NCBI GenBank assembly: GCA_027486035.1
Contig: JAIXPX010000028.1
Coordinates: forward strand, 1 to 41,808
Source of the DNA: Erythrobacteraceae bacterium
GTDB taxonomy: Bacteria > Pseudomonadota > Alphaproteobacteria > Sphingomonadales > Sphingomonadaceae
Length of the DNA stretch: 41,808 nucleotides
Reading direction: 5' to 3'
Shown here: positions 1-7,887 of the stretch, in pieces
How the letters are laid out: each line of letters opens with the position of its first letter
Position numbering within the stretch: the first letter of the stretch is position 1
The notes under the pieces: model-generated
Databases searched by the model: none
The model's input: the letters and a program-made list of their open reading frames with translations, nothing else
Told to the model about the DNA's origin: nothing
Position numbers and translations under genes: made by a program

Positions 1-1068
1 ATTCAGGCGATGGGCACCGGCATCCGCGACGAGTTCAACCTCGAAAAGCTGCGCTACCACAAGATCGTCATCATGACCGACGCGGACGTGGACGGCGCGC
101 ATATCCGCACGCTGCTGCTGACCTTCTTCCACCGCCAGATGCCGGAGATCATCAAGGCCGGGCACCTCTTCATCGCCCAGCCGCCGCTCTACAAGGTCTC
201 CAAGGGCCGCAGCGAGGTCTATCTCAAGGATCAGGCCGCACTCGACCGCTATCTCGTCGATGCGGGCCTGCATGGCCGCGTGCTCGAAACCCAGAGCGGC
301 ACCCGCTTTGCCGAAGACCTGCGCGCGCTGGTCGACGGGGCGCTGCGCCTCAAGAACCTGCTCGCCTTCGTGCCGCGCCGCTATGATCTCGGGATCGTCG
401 AGCAGATGGCGCTGGTCGGCGCGCTGGAGCCCGGCCTTGCCGGTCCTGCCCTTGCCGCCGCGCTGGACCGCGCCGCCGGACGGCTCGGCGCGGGCGACCG
501 CGAGGCACGCTGGAGCGCATCGCAGCGCGAGGACGGCACCGTGGTGTTCGAGCGGCTGTGGCGCGGGGTGACCGACGTGCACGAGATCGACGCGCGCTTC
601 CTCTCCAGCACCGAGGCGCACAAGCTCCACGGCCTCGCCGCCTCGCAGGCCGATGCCTATGCCGCGCCCGTGCGGCTGGTGCGGGCCGGTGACGCTCCCG
701 AAGAACCCGAGGTCGAGGCCGATCCCGCAGACACCGATCCGCTCGCCGGCGAGGCCGAACAGCCCGCCGCCGCGCCGCCGGTGGTGCGCGAGGACGGCAT
801 CAGCCGCCCGAGCCAGCTTCTGGAGGCGATCTTCGCCGCCGGGCGCAAGGGCCTCTCGATCAGCCGCTACAAGGGTCTGGGCGAAATGAACGCGGAACAG
901 CTGTGGGAGACCACGCTCGATCCCGAAAACCGCGCCCTGTTGCAAGTGAAGGTCGAGGATGCCGACGTGACCGATGAGATCTTCACCCGCCTGATGGGCG
1001 ACATCGTCGAGCCGCGCCGCGAGTTCATCCAGGATAATGCGCTGAACGTGGCCAACCTCGACGTCTGA
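1..1068 (+). CDS. gyrB: DNA gyrase subunit B, C-terminal part (5' end outside window)
   Basis: This is the carboxy-terminal 355 residues of the ATPase/Toprim subunit of DNA gyrase, which introduces negative supercoils in the cytoplasm together with GyrA. The frame is open from base 1, so the N-terminal GHKL ATPase part lies outside. Toprim metal motif [10 protein letters not shown] comes first, then QPPLYKV. Next is a long insert of the kind seen in E. coli GyrB, with an acidic, Ala/Pro-rich low-complexity stretch (roughly residues 230-260 of the visible part). The conserved [11 protein letters not shown] and LMGD-VEPRR blocks follow, and the protein ends [14 protein letters not shown]. The insert and this ending favour GyrB over ParE. 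Ten bases separate it from the next gene on the same strand. Confidence 0.96.
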   Translation: MQAMGTGIRDEFNLEKLRYHKIVIMTDADVDGAHIRTLLLTFFHRQMPEIIKAGHLFIAQPPLYKVSKGRSEVYLKDQAALDRYLVDAGLHGRVLETQSGTRFAEDLRALVDGALRLKNLLAFVPRRYDLGIVEQMALVGALEPGLAGPALAAALDRAAGRLGAGDREARWSASQREDGTVVFERLWRGVTDVHEIDARFLSSTEAHKLHGLAASQADAYAAPVRLVRAGDAPEEPEVEADPADTDPLAGEAEQPAAAPPVVREDGISRPSQLLEAIFAAGRKGLSISRYKGLGEMNAEQLWETTLDPENRALLQVKVEDADVTDEIFTRLMGDIVEPRREFIQDNALNVANLDV

Positions 1069-1078
1069 GCTGAATCGC

Positions 1079-2215
1079 ATGGCCACCCCGCCCACCCGCA
1101 CCGACGAATTGCAGCACGCCAGCTTCCTCATCGTGCTGGTGATCGTCAGCCTGCTGATGGCAGTGATCGCCTACCCCTTTGCCCAGCCGTTGCTGTGGGC
1201 GACGCTGGCGGCGATCATGTTCCAGCCGCTCTACCGCCATATGCTGCGGCTGATGCGCGGGCGGCGCAATTCGGCGGCGGGGCTGTCGCTGCTGGCGATC
1301 TTCCTTGTCATCATGCTTCCGGCGGCATGGATCGGCGCGATGGTGGTGCAGCAGGCGCTGGTGCTGGTCGAGACGCTGCAAAAGCAGCCACCCGATCTCG
1401 CGGCGCTGTTCGATCAGGTCTACACCAGCCTGCCGCGGATCGCGCGCGAGGCGATCGACCGCGCGGGCTGGGCCGACATCACAAGGGTGCAGACCCGTGT
1501 CCAGGAACTCGTCACCGAAAGCGCCGGGCTGATCGCCGGTCAGGCGGTCTCGATCGGGAGCGGCGCGCTGAGCTTCTTCCTGAGCTTCGGCGTGGCGCTT
1601 TACGTCATGTTCTTCCTGCTGCGCGATGGCGAGCGGATCGGTCGCACTGTGCTGTGTGCCGTGCCGGTCGAGCGCAGCATCGCCGACCGCCTCGCCGAGC
1701 GGTTCCTCGGGATCGTGCGCGCGACCATCAAGGGCACGGGTGTGGTCGCGGTGGTGCAAGGCGTGCTCGGCTGGATCGCGATGATGATCGCCGGTATCCC
1801 GTCGGCCCTGCTGTTCGGCGTGGTGATGGCGATCTTCGCGCTCATCCCGGTGATCGGCGCCGGTGGCGTATGGCTGCCGGTCGGCCTGTGGCTGCTGATC
1901 ACGGGGGACAGCTGGCAGGGCATTTTCATGCTGCTGACCGGGTTCTTCGTGATCTCCTCGGCCGACAATGTCCTGCGCCCCATTCTGGTGGGCCGCGATA
2001 CCGGCATTCCGGACTGGATCATCCTCATCACCACGCTGGGAGGCATCAGCCTCGTCGGCTTCTCGGGCATCGTCCTCGGCCCACTGGTCGCGGGCCTGTT
2101 CCTCGCGAGCTGGTCGATCCTGCGGGAGCAGCGCGACGAGGCCGAAGCGGCGCAGCGGCAGGAGCCCGGCGACCCGGACGCCAGCGGGCAAGCGCCGGAC
2201 GGCGCCGCGGGCTGA
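1079..2215 (+). CDS. AI-2E family transporter (PerM/YdiK type membrane protein)
   Basis: A 378-residue polytopic inner-membrane protein of the AI-2E transporter family (UPF0118). Family members export the autoinducer AI-2 or act as cation/proton antiporters, so the substrate here cannot be read from the sequence. Hydrophobic segments lie near residues 17-50, 65-95, 155-180, 215-260, 265-295 and 310-350, with a long amphipathic stretch around 100-150 between the second and third. The conserved C-terminal region with [10 protein letters not shown] and [16 protein letters not shown] is clear. The tail is hydrophilic and Glu/Arg/Gln-rich. The ATG lies 10 bases after gyrB, and no good Shine-Dalgarno sequence is visible, so translation may depend on read-through coupling. 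Five bases separate its stop from the next membrane protein. Confidence 0.9.
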   Translation: MATPPTRTDELQHASFLIVLVIVSLLMAVIAYPFAQPLLWATLAAIMFQPLYRHMLRLMRGRRNSAAGLSLLAIFLVIMLPAAWIGAMVVQQALVLVETLQKQPPDLAALFDQVYTSLPRIAREAIDRAGWADITRVQTRVQELVTESAGLIAGQAVSIGSGALSFFLSFGVALYVMFFLLRDGERIGRTVLCAVPVERSIADRLAERFLGIVRATIKGTGVVAVVQGVLGWIAMMIAGIPSALLFGVVMAIFALIPVIGAGGVWLPVGLWLLITGDSWQGIFMLLTGFFVISSADNVLRPILVGRDTGIPDWIILITTLGGISLVGFSGIVLGPLVAGLFLASWSILREQRDEAEAAQRQEPGDPDASGQAPDGAAG

Positions 2216-2220
2216 GCGCC

Positions 2221-2931
2221 GTGGAGCCGCTCGTCACTCCCGGCTCGCAGGGCGAGGCGATCGGCCGTCTGGTGGTGGCAGGCCTCGTCGTGACGATGCT
2301 GCCCGCGCTGCTGACGGGCCAGCATTTCGAGCAATTGCTGATCTTCGCCAACGGCTCGGGCGTGGCCCAGAGCGCGATCGACCCTGCCGCCTCGCGCTTT
2401 GTCAACGCCGGGATCGCGGCGGGTGGCCCGCTCGCACCGAGTGCGGTCGGCGCCCTGCTGATCATCGCCAGCGCCCATCCCAGGGCGTGGCGCGCGGTGC
2501 TGTGGCTGTGCGCGGCGGCGATCATCGCCAGCACCGCCGTCTGGGTGCGCTCGCCGACCGGCCTGTGGGCCTTGCCGCTGGTGGCGGCGATCATCGCGCT
2601 GGTTGCATGGCGCGGCTCGCCCGCGTGGCAGCGCTTCGCGCTCCAGTTCCTGGGCGTGCTCGGCGCGATGTCGATGCTGCGCGACTGGAACTACCTCTTT
2701 GCCGAAAACGCGGTGATCGAGGGGCAGGCCATGCTTTCCGATACCGGCGCGATCGAGGCCTCACTCGGCCTGCCGCACTGGCTCTGGGCGGGGCTGATCC
2801 TACTGGTCTCGGGCGCGATGGTGGGCGGGGCGCTCAAATATGCGCTCGCCGAGCACCGCCTGCGCCCGCCGCCGAGGAAGCGCCCCGCCAACGTTCTCCA
2901 GTTCCGCCGCGATCCGCCGAAGCGGCGCTGA
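2221..2931 (+). CDS. Unassigned integral membrane protein, possibly a degenerate M50B-like fold
   Basis: A 236-residue membrane protein starting at GTG 5 bases after the AI-2E transporter stop. The same frame stays open far upstream, but that part lies inside the transporter gene and is not translated sense. Hydrophobic segments are visible near residues 15-35, 65-85, 90-110, 115-135, 140-155 and 185-210. The tail is very basic (PPPRKRPANVL, RRDPPKRR). I do not firmly recognise it. The order of blocks (LLTGQHFEQLL, then NGSGVAQ, then GPLAPSAVGALLIIAS, then RDWNYLF) resembles M50B-type zinc metallopeptidases. The HExxH motif expected in the first helix is absent, so if related it is probably not a protease. 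It is likely co-transcribed with the transporter. Confidence 0.72.
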   Translation: MEPLVTPGSQGEAIGRLVVAGLVVTMLPALLTGQHFEQLLIFANGSGVAQSAIDPAASRFVNAGIAAGGPLAPSAVGALLIIASAHPRAWRAVLWLCAAAIIASTAVWVRSPTGLWALPLVAAIIALVAWRGSPAWQRFALQFLGVLGAMSMLRDWNYLFAENAVIEGQAMLSDTGAIEASLGLPHWLWAGLILLVSGAMVGGALKYALAEHRLRPPPRKRPANVLQFRRDPPKRR

Positions 2932-2979
2932 CGCTTTCGGCAGTCCCGCGCCGGGCCCTCGCCGATTAGCTTGCGGGCC

Positions 2980-3489
2980 ATGGACATGACCGACATCGCC
3001 GACCGGCTCGCCATTGCCGAGACCCTCGCGCTCTATTGCAGCGGCATCGACCGCTGCGATCCCGACCAGCTCGCCGCCGTCTTCACCAGCAGCGCGCTGA
3101 TCGACTATGGCGACGGCGCGCGGCCCGTCACCGAGGTGATCCCGGGCCTGATGGCGGGCCTCGGCGCGATGCGGCTGACCCAGCACAACATCTCGAACAC
3201 GGTGATGCGCATCGACGGCGCGCGCGCCAGAGCGGAGACCAACTGCGTCGCCCTGCACATCATCCCCGGCCCCGAAGGCGAGATCGAACTGGTGGTCGGC
3301 GGGCGCTATCTTGATCGGCTGGTCAAGGAGCAGGGCCGCTGGCTGATCGCCGAACGGCTCTACGTCATGGACTGGAACCGCACCGCGCCGGCGACCATGG
3401 CGCTGGACGGGGGATTGCTCACCGGGCTCAAGCGCCGCGGGGCGCGCGGGGCCGAGGATCCGGCTGCGGCATGGTGGGCCGGGGGCTAG
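2980..3489 (+). CDS. NTF2-like / SnoaL-type protein
   Basis: A 169-residue protein of the nuclear-transport-factor-2-like superfamily, a cone-shaped alpha+beta fold used by SnoaL-like cyclases, ketosteroid isomerase and ring-hydroxylating dioxygenase small subunits. The N-terminal helix with RLAIAETLALYCSGIDRCD, the following ALIDYGDG strand and the closing YLDRLVKEQGRWLIAERLY block are typical of the SnoaL_4 group. No signal peptide or membrane segment is visible. ATG 2980 is preferred, with ATG 2986 and TTG 2971 as alternatives; none has a strong ribosome-binding site. Its stop lies only 3 bases from the stop of the converging TetR gene, leaving no room for a separate terminator. The substrate is unknown. 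Confidence 0.83.
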   Translation: MDMTDIADRLAIAETLALYCSGIDRCDPDQLAAVFTSSALIDYGDGARPVTEVIPGLMAGLGAMRLTQHNISNTVMRIDGARARAETNCVALHIIPGPEGEIELVVGGRYLDRLVKEQGRWLIAERLYVMDWNRTAPATMALDGGLLTGLKRRGARGAEDPAAAWWAGG

Positions 3490-3492
3490 ACC

Positions 3493-4131
3493 TCAGGAAG
3501 CCACCTTGAGCACATTCACGCCGGAAGCATCCGCCCCGGCCTCGCCCGACAGGCCGATGAACATCGTGTCGACGATCCGCGCCAGCTTCTGCTCGGTGAG
3601 CTTCTCGCCAAGGTAGATCAGCGCATCGGGCAAGGTGTAGTTCGAGATCATCTGGTTGATCAGCGACAGCGCCTCATCGATCTCCAGCCCGGCGAAAAAC
3701 CCCTCGGCCTGCGCCTCGGCGATCAGCTCGCACAGGTAGTGGTCGGCGAGGTCGACATAGGAGCGCACCCGCTCGAAATTGGCCGCGCCCATCTCGCACA
3801 GGATCGTGAAATGCTCGGGGTCCGCCCGGAACCGCTCGCGCGAGATCACGAAGCGGCGGCGGAAGAATTCGTACATCTTGCGCTGCGGGGGAAGGCTTGA
3901 GGCGAGCACCTCCTCCATCACCGCCATGTGCGGGGCAAGCCACGACTGGGCGACGGCATCGAAAAGGTCGTCGTAATCGGCGAAAAGCGCCTCGAAGCGC
4001 GTGCGGGTGAGGCCGCTTTCGGCCATGGCCACGGTCCAGGCGATCTCGGAGCCGCGTTCCTTCACGAGTTCAAGGACATGGCGCGCGATCCGCTCGCGCT
4101 CCTCCTCGCGCAGGGTGGGGTTGAGAGCCAT
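3493..4131 (-). CDS. TetR/AcrR family transcriptional regulator
   Basis: A 212-residue one-component repressor type. An N-terminal helix-turn-helix (residues about 10-55, ending FEALFADYDDLFDAVAQSW in the usual TetR position) binds DNA, and the helical C-terminal half would bind a ligand. The C-terminal domain does not match a subgroup I can name. ATG 4131 is chosen because AAGGAGG (complement of 4142-4148) lies about 10 bases upstream; a longer frame from 4170 would ignore it. It lies downstream of the DUF1295 and acyltransferase genes on the same strand with a gap of 113 bases, so it could be in their operon or have its own promoter. Its operator is not identified. Confidence 0.9.
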   Translation of the reverse strand: MALNPTLREEERERIARHVLELVKERGSEIAWTVAMAESGLTRTRFEALFADYDDLFDAVAQSWLAPHMAVMEEVLASSLPPQRKMYEFFRRRFVISRERFRADPEHFTILCEMGAANFERVRSYVDLADHYLCELIAEAQAEGFFAGLEIDEALSLINQMISNYTLPDALIYLGEKLTEQKLARIVDTMFIGLSGEAGADASGVNVLKVAS

Positions 4132-4244
4132 GATCGCTGCGCCTCCTTGATTGCGCGCAACATACGCCAAGCAAGCGCAAGCTTAAAGGGTGCGGCCATG
4201 CTTTTTGTGCGGCGCAGCAGCACGGTTGGTCGATCAGGTGGCCC

Positions 4245-5042
4245 TCAGCCCTTGGGCGGCAGCGGGAAAAATGCCGAGGTCCGCCGCTTGTATTCGGCGT
4301 ATTTGTCGCCCTTGGTCTTGTCCAGACCCTTTTCCAGCAGTGTAACACCCGACCATTTGGTAAGGGTGAAGCTGAGGAACAGCGGGCCGATGATCGTCGC
4401 CGCCGCATATTGCCATCCGGCGGCCGCACAGGCGAGCCAGATGCCCCACCACGCAGCGAAGTCACCGAAATAGTTGGGGTGGCGGGTGTAACGCCACAGC
4501 CCGGTGTCGAGCACCTTCCCATGGTTCGCGGGGTCCGCCTTGAAGCGGGTGAGCTGCCAATCGCCCGCCCATTCGAAGAACACGCCGACGCTCCACAGCG
4601 CGAAGCCCGCCCACGCCAACGGCGGGATCGGGCTAGGTTCGGGGCTCGCCAGAATGCCGACCTGCGCGGGGCTCGACACGGCGAACAGCAGCACCGCCTG
4701 CATGAGCCACACCTTGGTCAAGGCGGCGCGGGCGAATTGGCCCTGTTCGCGCGGCTTTCGCATGATCAGCTTGTAGCGCTTGTCCTCGCCTTCCTTGCGC
4801 CAGCGCAAGACCAGATAGATGCCGAGCCGGAAGCCCCAGGCTGCGGTCATCACCATGATCAGCGTCGCCAGCGCGCCGGGGCCGCCGGGCACATGCAGCC
4901 AGCTTGCGACCGCAAGAATGCCCATCCCTGCGCCCCAGAAGGCGTCGATGAAGCTGACGTCGTTGATCTTCACAGAAATCGCCCACTGGATCAGGACCAG
5001 CACGATCAGGATTGCGGCATTCAGGGCAAGCAGTTCAAACAT
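4245..5042 (-). CDS. DUF1295 domain membrane enzyme (steroid 5-alpha-reductase-like)
   Basis: A 265-residue polytopic inner-membrane protein of the DUF1295 family, related in fold to steroid 5-alpha-reductases and isoprenylcysteine methyltransferases. About six or seven hydrophobic segments are visible. The family signature near the C-terminus is clear: DTGLWRYTRHPNYFGDFAAWWG (about residues 185-206), followed by the GPLFLSFTL block and a closing KRRTSAFFPLPPKG. The RHPNY motif is the probable cofactor-binding site. The gene begins inside the end of the acyltransferase gene: ATGTTTGA holds both its start and the upstream stop, an 8-base overlap that implies translational coupling. The shared transcript suggests a membrane-lipid role, but the substrate is not known. 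Confidence 0.9.
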   Translation of the reverse strand: MFELLALNAAILIVLVLIQWAISVKINDVSFIDAFWGAGMGILAVASWLHVPGGPGALATLIMVMTAAWGFRLGIYLVLRWRKEGEDKRYKLIMRKPREQGQFARAALTKVWLMQAVLLFAVSSPAQVGILASPEPSPIPPLAWAGFALWSVGVFFEWAGDWQLTRFKADPANHGKVLDTGLWRYTRHPNYFGDFAAWWGIWLACAAAGWQYAAATIIGPLFLSFTLTKWSGVTLLEKGLDKTKGDKYAEYKRRTSAFFPLPPKG

Positions 5043-5676
5043 GGTTCTTTCCGGCGATAATGTCGCGCGCCTGTTGTTCGAGCACCTTGAACCGCTCGTA
5101 ATCGGGCAGCTTGGAGCGAAACCACTCGGCGATCCTGAGCAGGTCCTCCCCATAATTGCCGGTGGGGATCATCGGCGGGCCGAAGCTGATGCGCTTCCTC
5201 ACATTGTCGGCAAAGGCGGGGACGATGGGGACATTGGCGGAGCGGGCGATGTGGTAGAAGCCCGATTTCCACTTGCCATCGGTCTTGCGCGTGCCTTCGC
5301 AGGCGATCACCAGCGCGAGCTCGTCGCGCGCGGCGAATTCATTGGCGACCTGCTCGGTGGCGTTGAGGCGGGAGCGGCGGTCGACCGGGATGCCGCCCAT
5401 ATCGAACATGAAGTTCCGCATCGGCCACTGGAACAGCGTATGCTTGCCCATGAAGTTGGGTTTCACGCCCTCCTCGTGGGTGGCGCCGGTGAAGAACACG
5501 AAGTCCCAGTTCGAGGTATGCGGCGCGCCGGCCAGCACGTATTTCTTGAGATGCTTGGGCAGCGGGTCGACGACCTTCCAGCCTTGGAGATACCAGATGG
5601 CAAGGATGATCCGACGCACGATGCGCGAGAGCAAGGTGGGCGCGCGTGTCGGCGCAGCGGTCAGTGGTGAGTGCAA
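5035..5676 (-). CDS. PlsC-type lysophospholipid/1-acylglycerol-3-phosphate acyltransferase
   Basis: A 213-residue acyltransferase of the PlsC/LPLAT family, which moves a fatty acyl group to a lysophospholipid or a similar acceptor at the inner membrane. The catalytic HX4D box is H53-T-S-N-W-D58, the acceptor-binding GGIPVDRR block lies at about 94-101, and the EGTR motif is at 127-130 (ACEGTRK). A single hydrophobic segment near residues 17-31 could anchor it. Length fits the short sphingomonad-type PlsC paralogues rather than the main PlsC of about 240 residues. It leads a pair with the DUF1295 gene (8-base overlap). It is 102 bases downstream of mccB, a gap that holds a hairpin at 5704-5738. 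Confidence 0.9.
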   Translation of the reverse strand: MHSPLTAAPTRAPTLLSRIVRRIILAIWYLQGWKVVDPLPKHLKKYVLAGAPHTSNWDFVFFTGATHEEGVKPNFMGKHTLFQWPMRNFMFDMGGIPVDRRSRLNATEQVANEFAARDELALVIACEGTRKTDGKWKSGFYHIARSANVPIVPAFADNVRKRISFGPPMIPTGNYGEDLLRIAEWFRSKLPDYERFKVLEQQARDIIAGKNHV

Positions 5677-5703
5677 GCGTGCGCCCCTCCCAAAAGGCTC
5701 GCG

Positions 5704-5738
5704 CCCTTGTGGCCTAACATGGGTTAGCTACGCAAGGG
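5704..5738. terminator. Nested hairpin between mccB and the acyltransferase gene
   Basis: CCCTTG (5704-5709) pairs with CAAGGG (5733-5738), and inside it CTAAC (5714-5718) pairs with GTTAG (5723-5727). It lies between the mccB stop and the next gene on the same strand. It may end or weaken the leucine transcript, but there is no T-tract. Confidence 0.35.
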
Positions 5739-5778
5739 GGCGGGGGAGGGTTTCAGACGCAGAGGCCGCGCGCCCGGC

Positions 5779-7386
5779 TCACATCCGGAACACGCCAAAG
5801 GCAGGCCGCTCCGCAATCGGGGCTTCGAGGCAGGCGGCGAAGGCCAGCCCCAGCACATCCCGCGTCTGCACCGGATCGACCACGCCGTCGTCCCACAGGC
5901 GGGCGGTGGCGTAGTAGGGGTTGCCTTCGTCCTCGTATTTCTGCCGGATCGGCGCCTTGAAGGCCTCGGCCTCGTCGGGCGACCAGCTGTCGGCGTCGCG
6001 GTGGACTGTCGCCAGCACCGAAGCGGCCTGCTCGCCGCCCATCACCGAGATGCGCGCGTTGGGCCAGGTGAAGAGGAAGCGGGGGCTATAGGCGCGGCCG
6101 CACATCCCGTAATTGCCCGCGCCAAAGCTGCCGCCGATCACCACGGTGACTTTCGGCACGGTCGCGGTGGCGACCGCAGTGACGAGCTTCGCGCCGTGCT
6201 TGGCGATACCTTCCGCCTCGTATTTCCCGCCGACCATGAAGCCTGAGATGTTCTGGAGGAACAGCAGCGGAATGCGCCGCTGGCAGGCCAGCTCGATGAA
6301 ATGCGCGCCCTTCTGCGCGCTTTCGGAGAACAGCACGCCGTTATTGGCGAGGATCGCGACCGGCATCCCCCAGATATGCGCAAAGCCGCAGACCAGCGTG
6401 GCGCCGTAATGCGCCTTGAACTCGTGGAACTCGCTCCCGTCGACCAGCCGCGCGATCACTTCCTTCACGTCATAGGGCGCGCGCACGTCCTCGGGGATGA
6501 GGGCGTAGAGGTCTTCGGCGTCATACTTCGGCGGGCGCGGGTCTTTCAGGCCGACGTCCTTGGCCGCGCCGGTGTTGGCGCCGAGGTGCGAGACGATATC
6601 GCGCACGATGGTGAGCGCGTGCTCGTCATTCTCGGCGAGGTGATCGACCACGCCGGACTTCTTGGCGTGGAGATCGCCGCCGCCCAGGTCTTCGGCGGTG
6701 ATCTGCTCACCCGTCGCCGCCTTCACCAGCGGAGGCCCCGCGAGGAAGATCGTGCCCTGATTGCGGACGATCACCGTCTCGTCGGACATGGCGGGGACAT
6801 AGGCGCCTCCGGCGGTGCAGCTCCCCATCACGCAAGCGATCTGCGGGATGCCCAGCGCACTCATGTTCGCCTGATTGAAGAAGATCCGCCCGAAGTGGTC
6901 GCGGTCGGGGAAGACCTCAGCCTGATGCGGCAGGTTCGCCCCGCCGCTATCGACCAGATAGATGCACGGCAGGCGGTTCTCCTGCGCAATCTCCTGCGCG
7001 CGCAGGTGCTTCTTGACCGTCATCGGGTAGTAGGTGCCGCCCTTCACGGTCGCATCGTTGCACAGGATCATGCACTGGCGGCCCGAGACGCGGCCGACGC
7101 CCGTGATGATCGAGGCGCCGTTGACGTCGCCCTCGTACATCCCGTTGGCGGCAAGTTGGCCGACTTCGAGGAAAGGCGAGCCAGGATCGAGCAGCCGCTC
7201 CACCCGCTCGCGCGGCAGAAGCTTGCCGCGCGACACGTGCCGCTCCCGATGCTTCTCCGGCCCGCCCAGCGCGGCTTCGGCCACGGCAGCGCGCAGTTCC
7301 TGCGCGAGGGCATGGTTATGCGCAAAGCGGGCCTTGGCCTCGGGGCTTTCGCGGTCGAGCTTGGTGGTGAGAGTGGGGGCGGTCAT
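5779..7386 (-). CDS. mccB: Methylcrotonyl-CoA carboxylase beta (carboxyltransferase) subunit
   Basis: A 535-residue carboxyltransferase subunit of the biotin-dependent acyl-CoA carboxylases. It moves carboxyl from carboxybiotin to 3-methylcrotonyl-CoA in leucine breakdown. The length and several blocks point to the MCC branch rather than propionyl-CoA carboxylase: [55 protein letters not shown], and the C-terminal [16 protein letters not shown] and [13 protein letters not shown]. The start ATG overlaps the stop of the small membrane protein gene by 4 bases (ATGA), and isovaleryl-CoA dehydrogenase lies one gene further upstream, which supports the leucine assignment. The biotin-carrying alpha subunit it needs is not in this window. 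Confidence 0.95.
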   Translation of the reverse strand: MTAPTLTTKLDRESPEAKARFAHNHALAQELRAAVAEAALGGPEKHRERHVSRGKLLPRERVERLLDPGSPFLEVGQLAANGMYEGDVNGASIITGVGRVSGRQCMILCNDATVKGGTYYPMTVKKHLRAQEIAQENRLPCIYLVDSGGANLPHQAEVFPDRDHFGRIFFNQANMSALGIPQIACVMGSCTAGGAYVPAMSDETVIVRNQGTIFLAGPPLVKAATGEQITAEDLGGGDLHAKKSGVVDHLAENDEHALTIVRDIVSHLGANTGAAKDVGLKDPRPPKYDAEDLYALIPEDVRAPYDVKEVIARLVDGSEFHEFKAHYGATLVCGFAHIWGMPVAILANNGVLFSESAQKGAHFIELACQRRIPLLFLQNISGFMVGGKYEAEGIAKHGAKLVTAVATATVPKVTVVIGGSFGAGNYGMCGRAYSPRFLFTWPNARISVMGGEQAASVLATVHRDADSWSPDEAEAFKAPIRQKYEDEGNPYYATARLWDDGVVDPVQTRDVLGLAFAACLEAPIAERPAFGVFRM

Positions 7387-7769
7387 TTGCGAGCCACTTC
7401 ATAGAGTGACCAGACAAGGCCGACGAGCGCCGTCGCGAAGGCCATGCCGATCAGGATGGTGAGAAAGCCAAGGTCGAAATTGCCGGGGTCGGAGCGCTCC
7501 GGACTATAGACCTTGCCGAAGAAGGATCCGAACAGCATGCCGAGGCAGGCCGCCCAGCCGGCGATGAAGAGGTGACTGCGCAGCGGCGTCGGGCGCGCCA
7601 TCAGGATCGCGCCGGCCAGCAGGATTCCCCCGGTCCAATAGTCGTCAAACCAAGAGGGCCAAGGCCGCCCGGTCCCCCAAGTGCGGATCCCCTCGCCGAT
7701 CATCAGCGACAGCGCAAGCCCTCCCCCGAGCACGCGCAGGATCGCGAGGGGCAATCCCGACCGGATCAT
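7383..7769 (-). CDS. Small four-helix membrane protein between ivd and mccB
   Basis: A 128-residue protein with four predicted membrane helices (about residues 8-26, 46-60, 67-84 and 101-122) and few charged residues. I do not recognise a family. The start is supported by GGAGAA (complement of 7775-7780) five to six bases upstream, and the stop overlaps the mccB start by 4 bases, so the three genes ivd, this one and mccB look like one transcript. Its leader carries a REP-doublet-like element (7781-7870) whose first stem ends next to the ribosome-binding site. Candidate roles such as assisting branched-chain uptake or membrane adaptation are guesses only. Confidence 0.78.
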   Translation of the reverse strand: MIRSGLPLAILRVLGGGLALSLMIGEGIRTWGTGRPWPSWFDDYWTGGILLAGAILMARPTPLRSHLFIAGWAACLGMLFGSFFGKVYSPERSDPGNFDLGFLTILIGMAFATALVGLVWSLYEVARK

Positions 7770-7780
7770 AGAAATTCTCC

Positions 7781-7870
7781 GTCATGCTGAACTTGTTTCA
7801 GCATACATTTCTCCGTTCGCGCCGCCCGTTCTTTTCCGCGCGATGGACCCTGAAACGAGTTCAGGGTGAC
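7781..7870. repeat. REP-doublet-like element, copy 1 (within ivd-mccB operon)
   Basis: Two perfect 8-bp stem, 5-nt loop hairpins: ATGCTGAA/TTCAGCAT (7784-7791 and 7797-7804, loop cttgt) and ACCCTGAA/TTCAGGGT (7847-7854 and 7860-7867, loop acgag). They are bounded by GTCA (7781) and TGAC (to 7870) in inverted orientation. The second hairpin is an inverted, diverged version of the first. This is the layout of REP doublets (REPINs) and of scattered intergenic repeats of sphingomonads. It sits between ivd and the next gene of the same operon. Confidence 0.75.
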
Positions 7871-7887
7871 GATTGATGGGCCAAGCC

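Noticed and set aside
1..1068. parE (topoisomerase IV) instead of gyrB
   Set aside because: The GyrB-type insert and the ending [14 protein letters not shown] point to gyrase.
1195..2220. Long 5' extension of the membrane protein gene at 2221
   Set aside because: The open frame overlaps the AI-2E transporter in another register and reads as Arg/Ala/Gly-rich noise until about 2221, where hydrophobic helices begin.
3487..3495. Terminator between the NTF2-like gene and the TetR gene
   Set aside because: The two stops are 3 bases apart and no hairpin with a T-tract was found; the transcripts may overlap.
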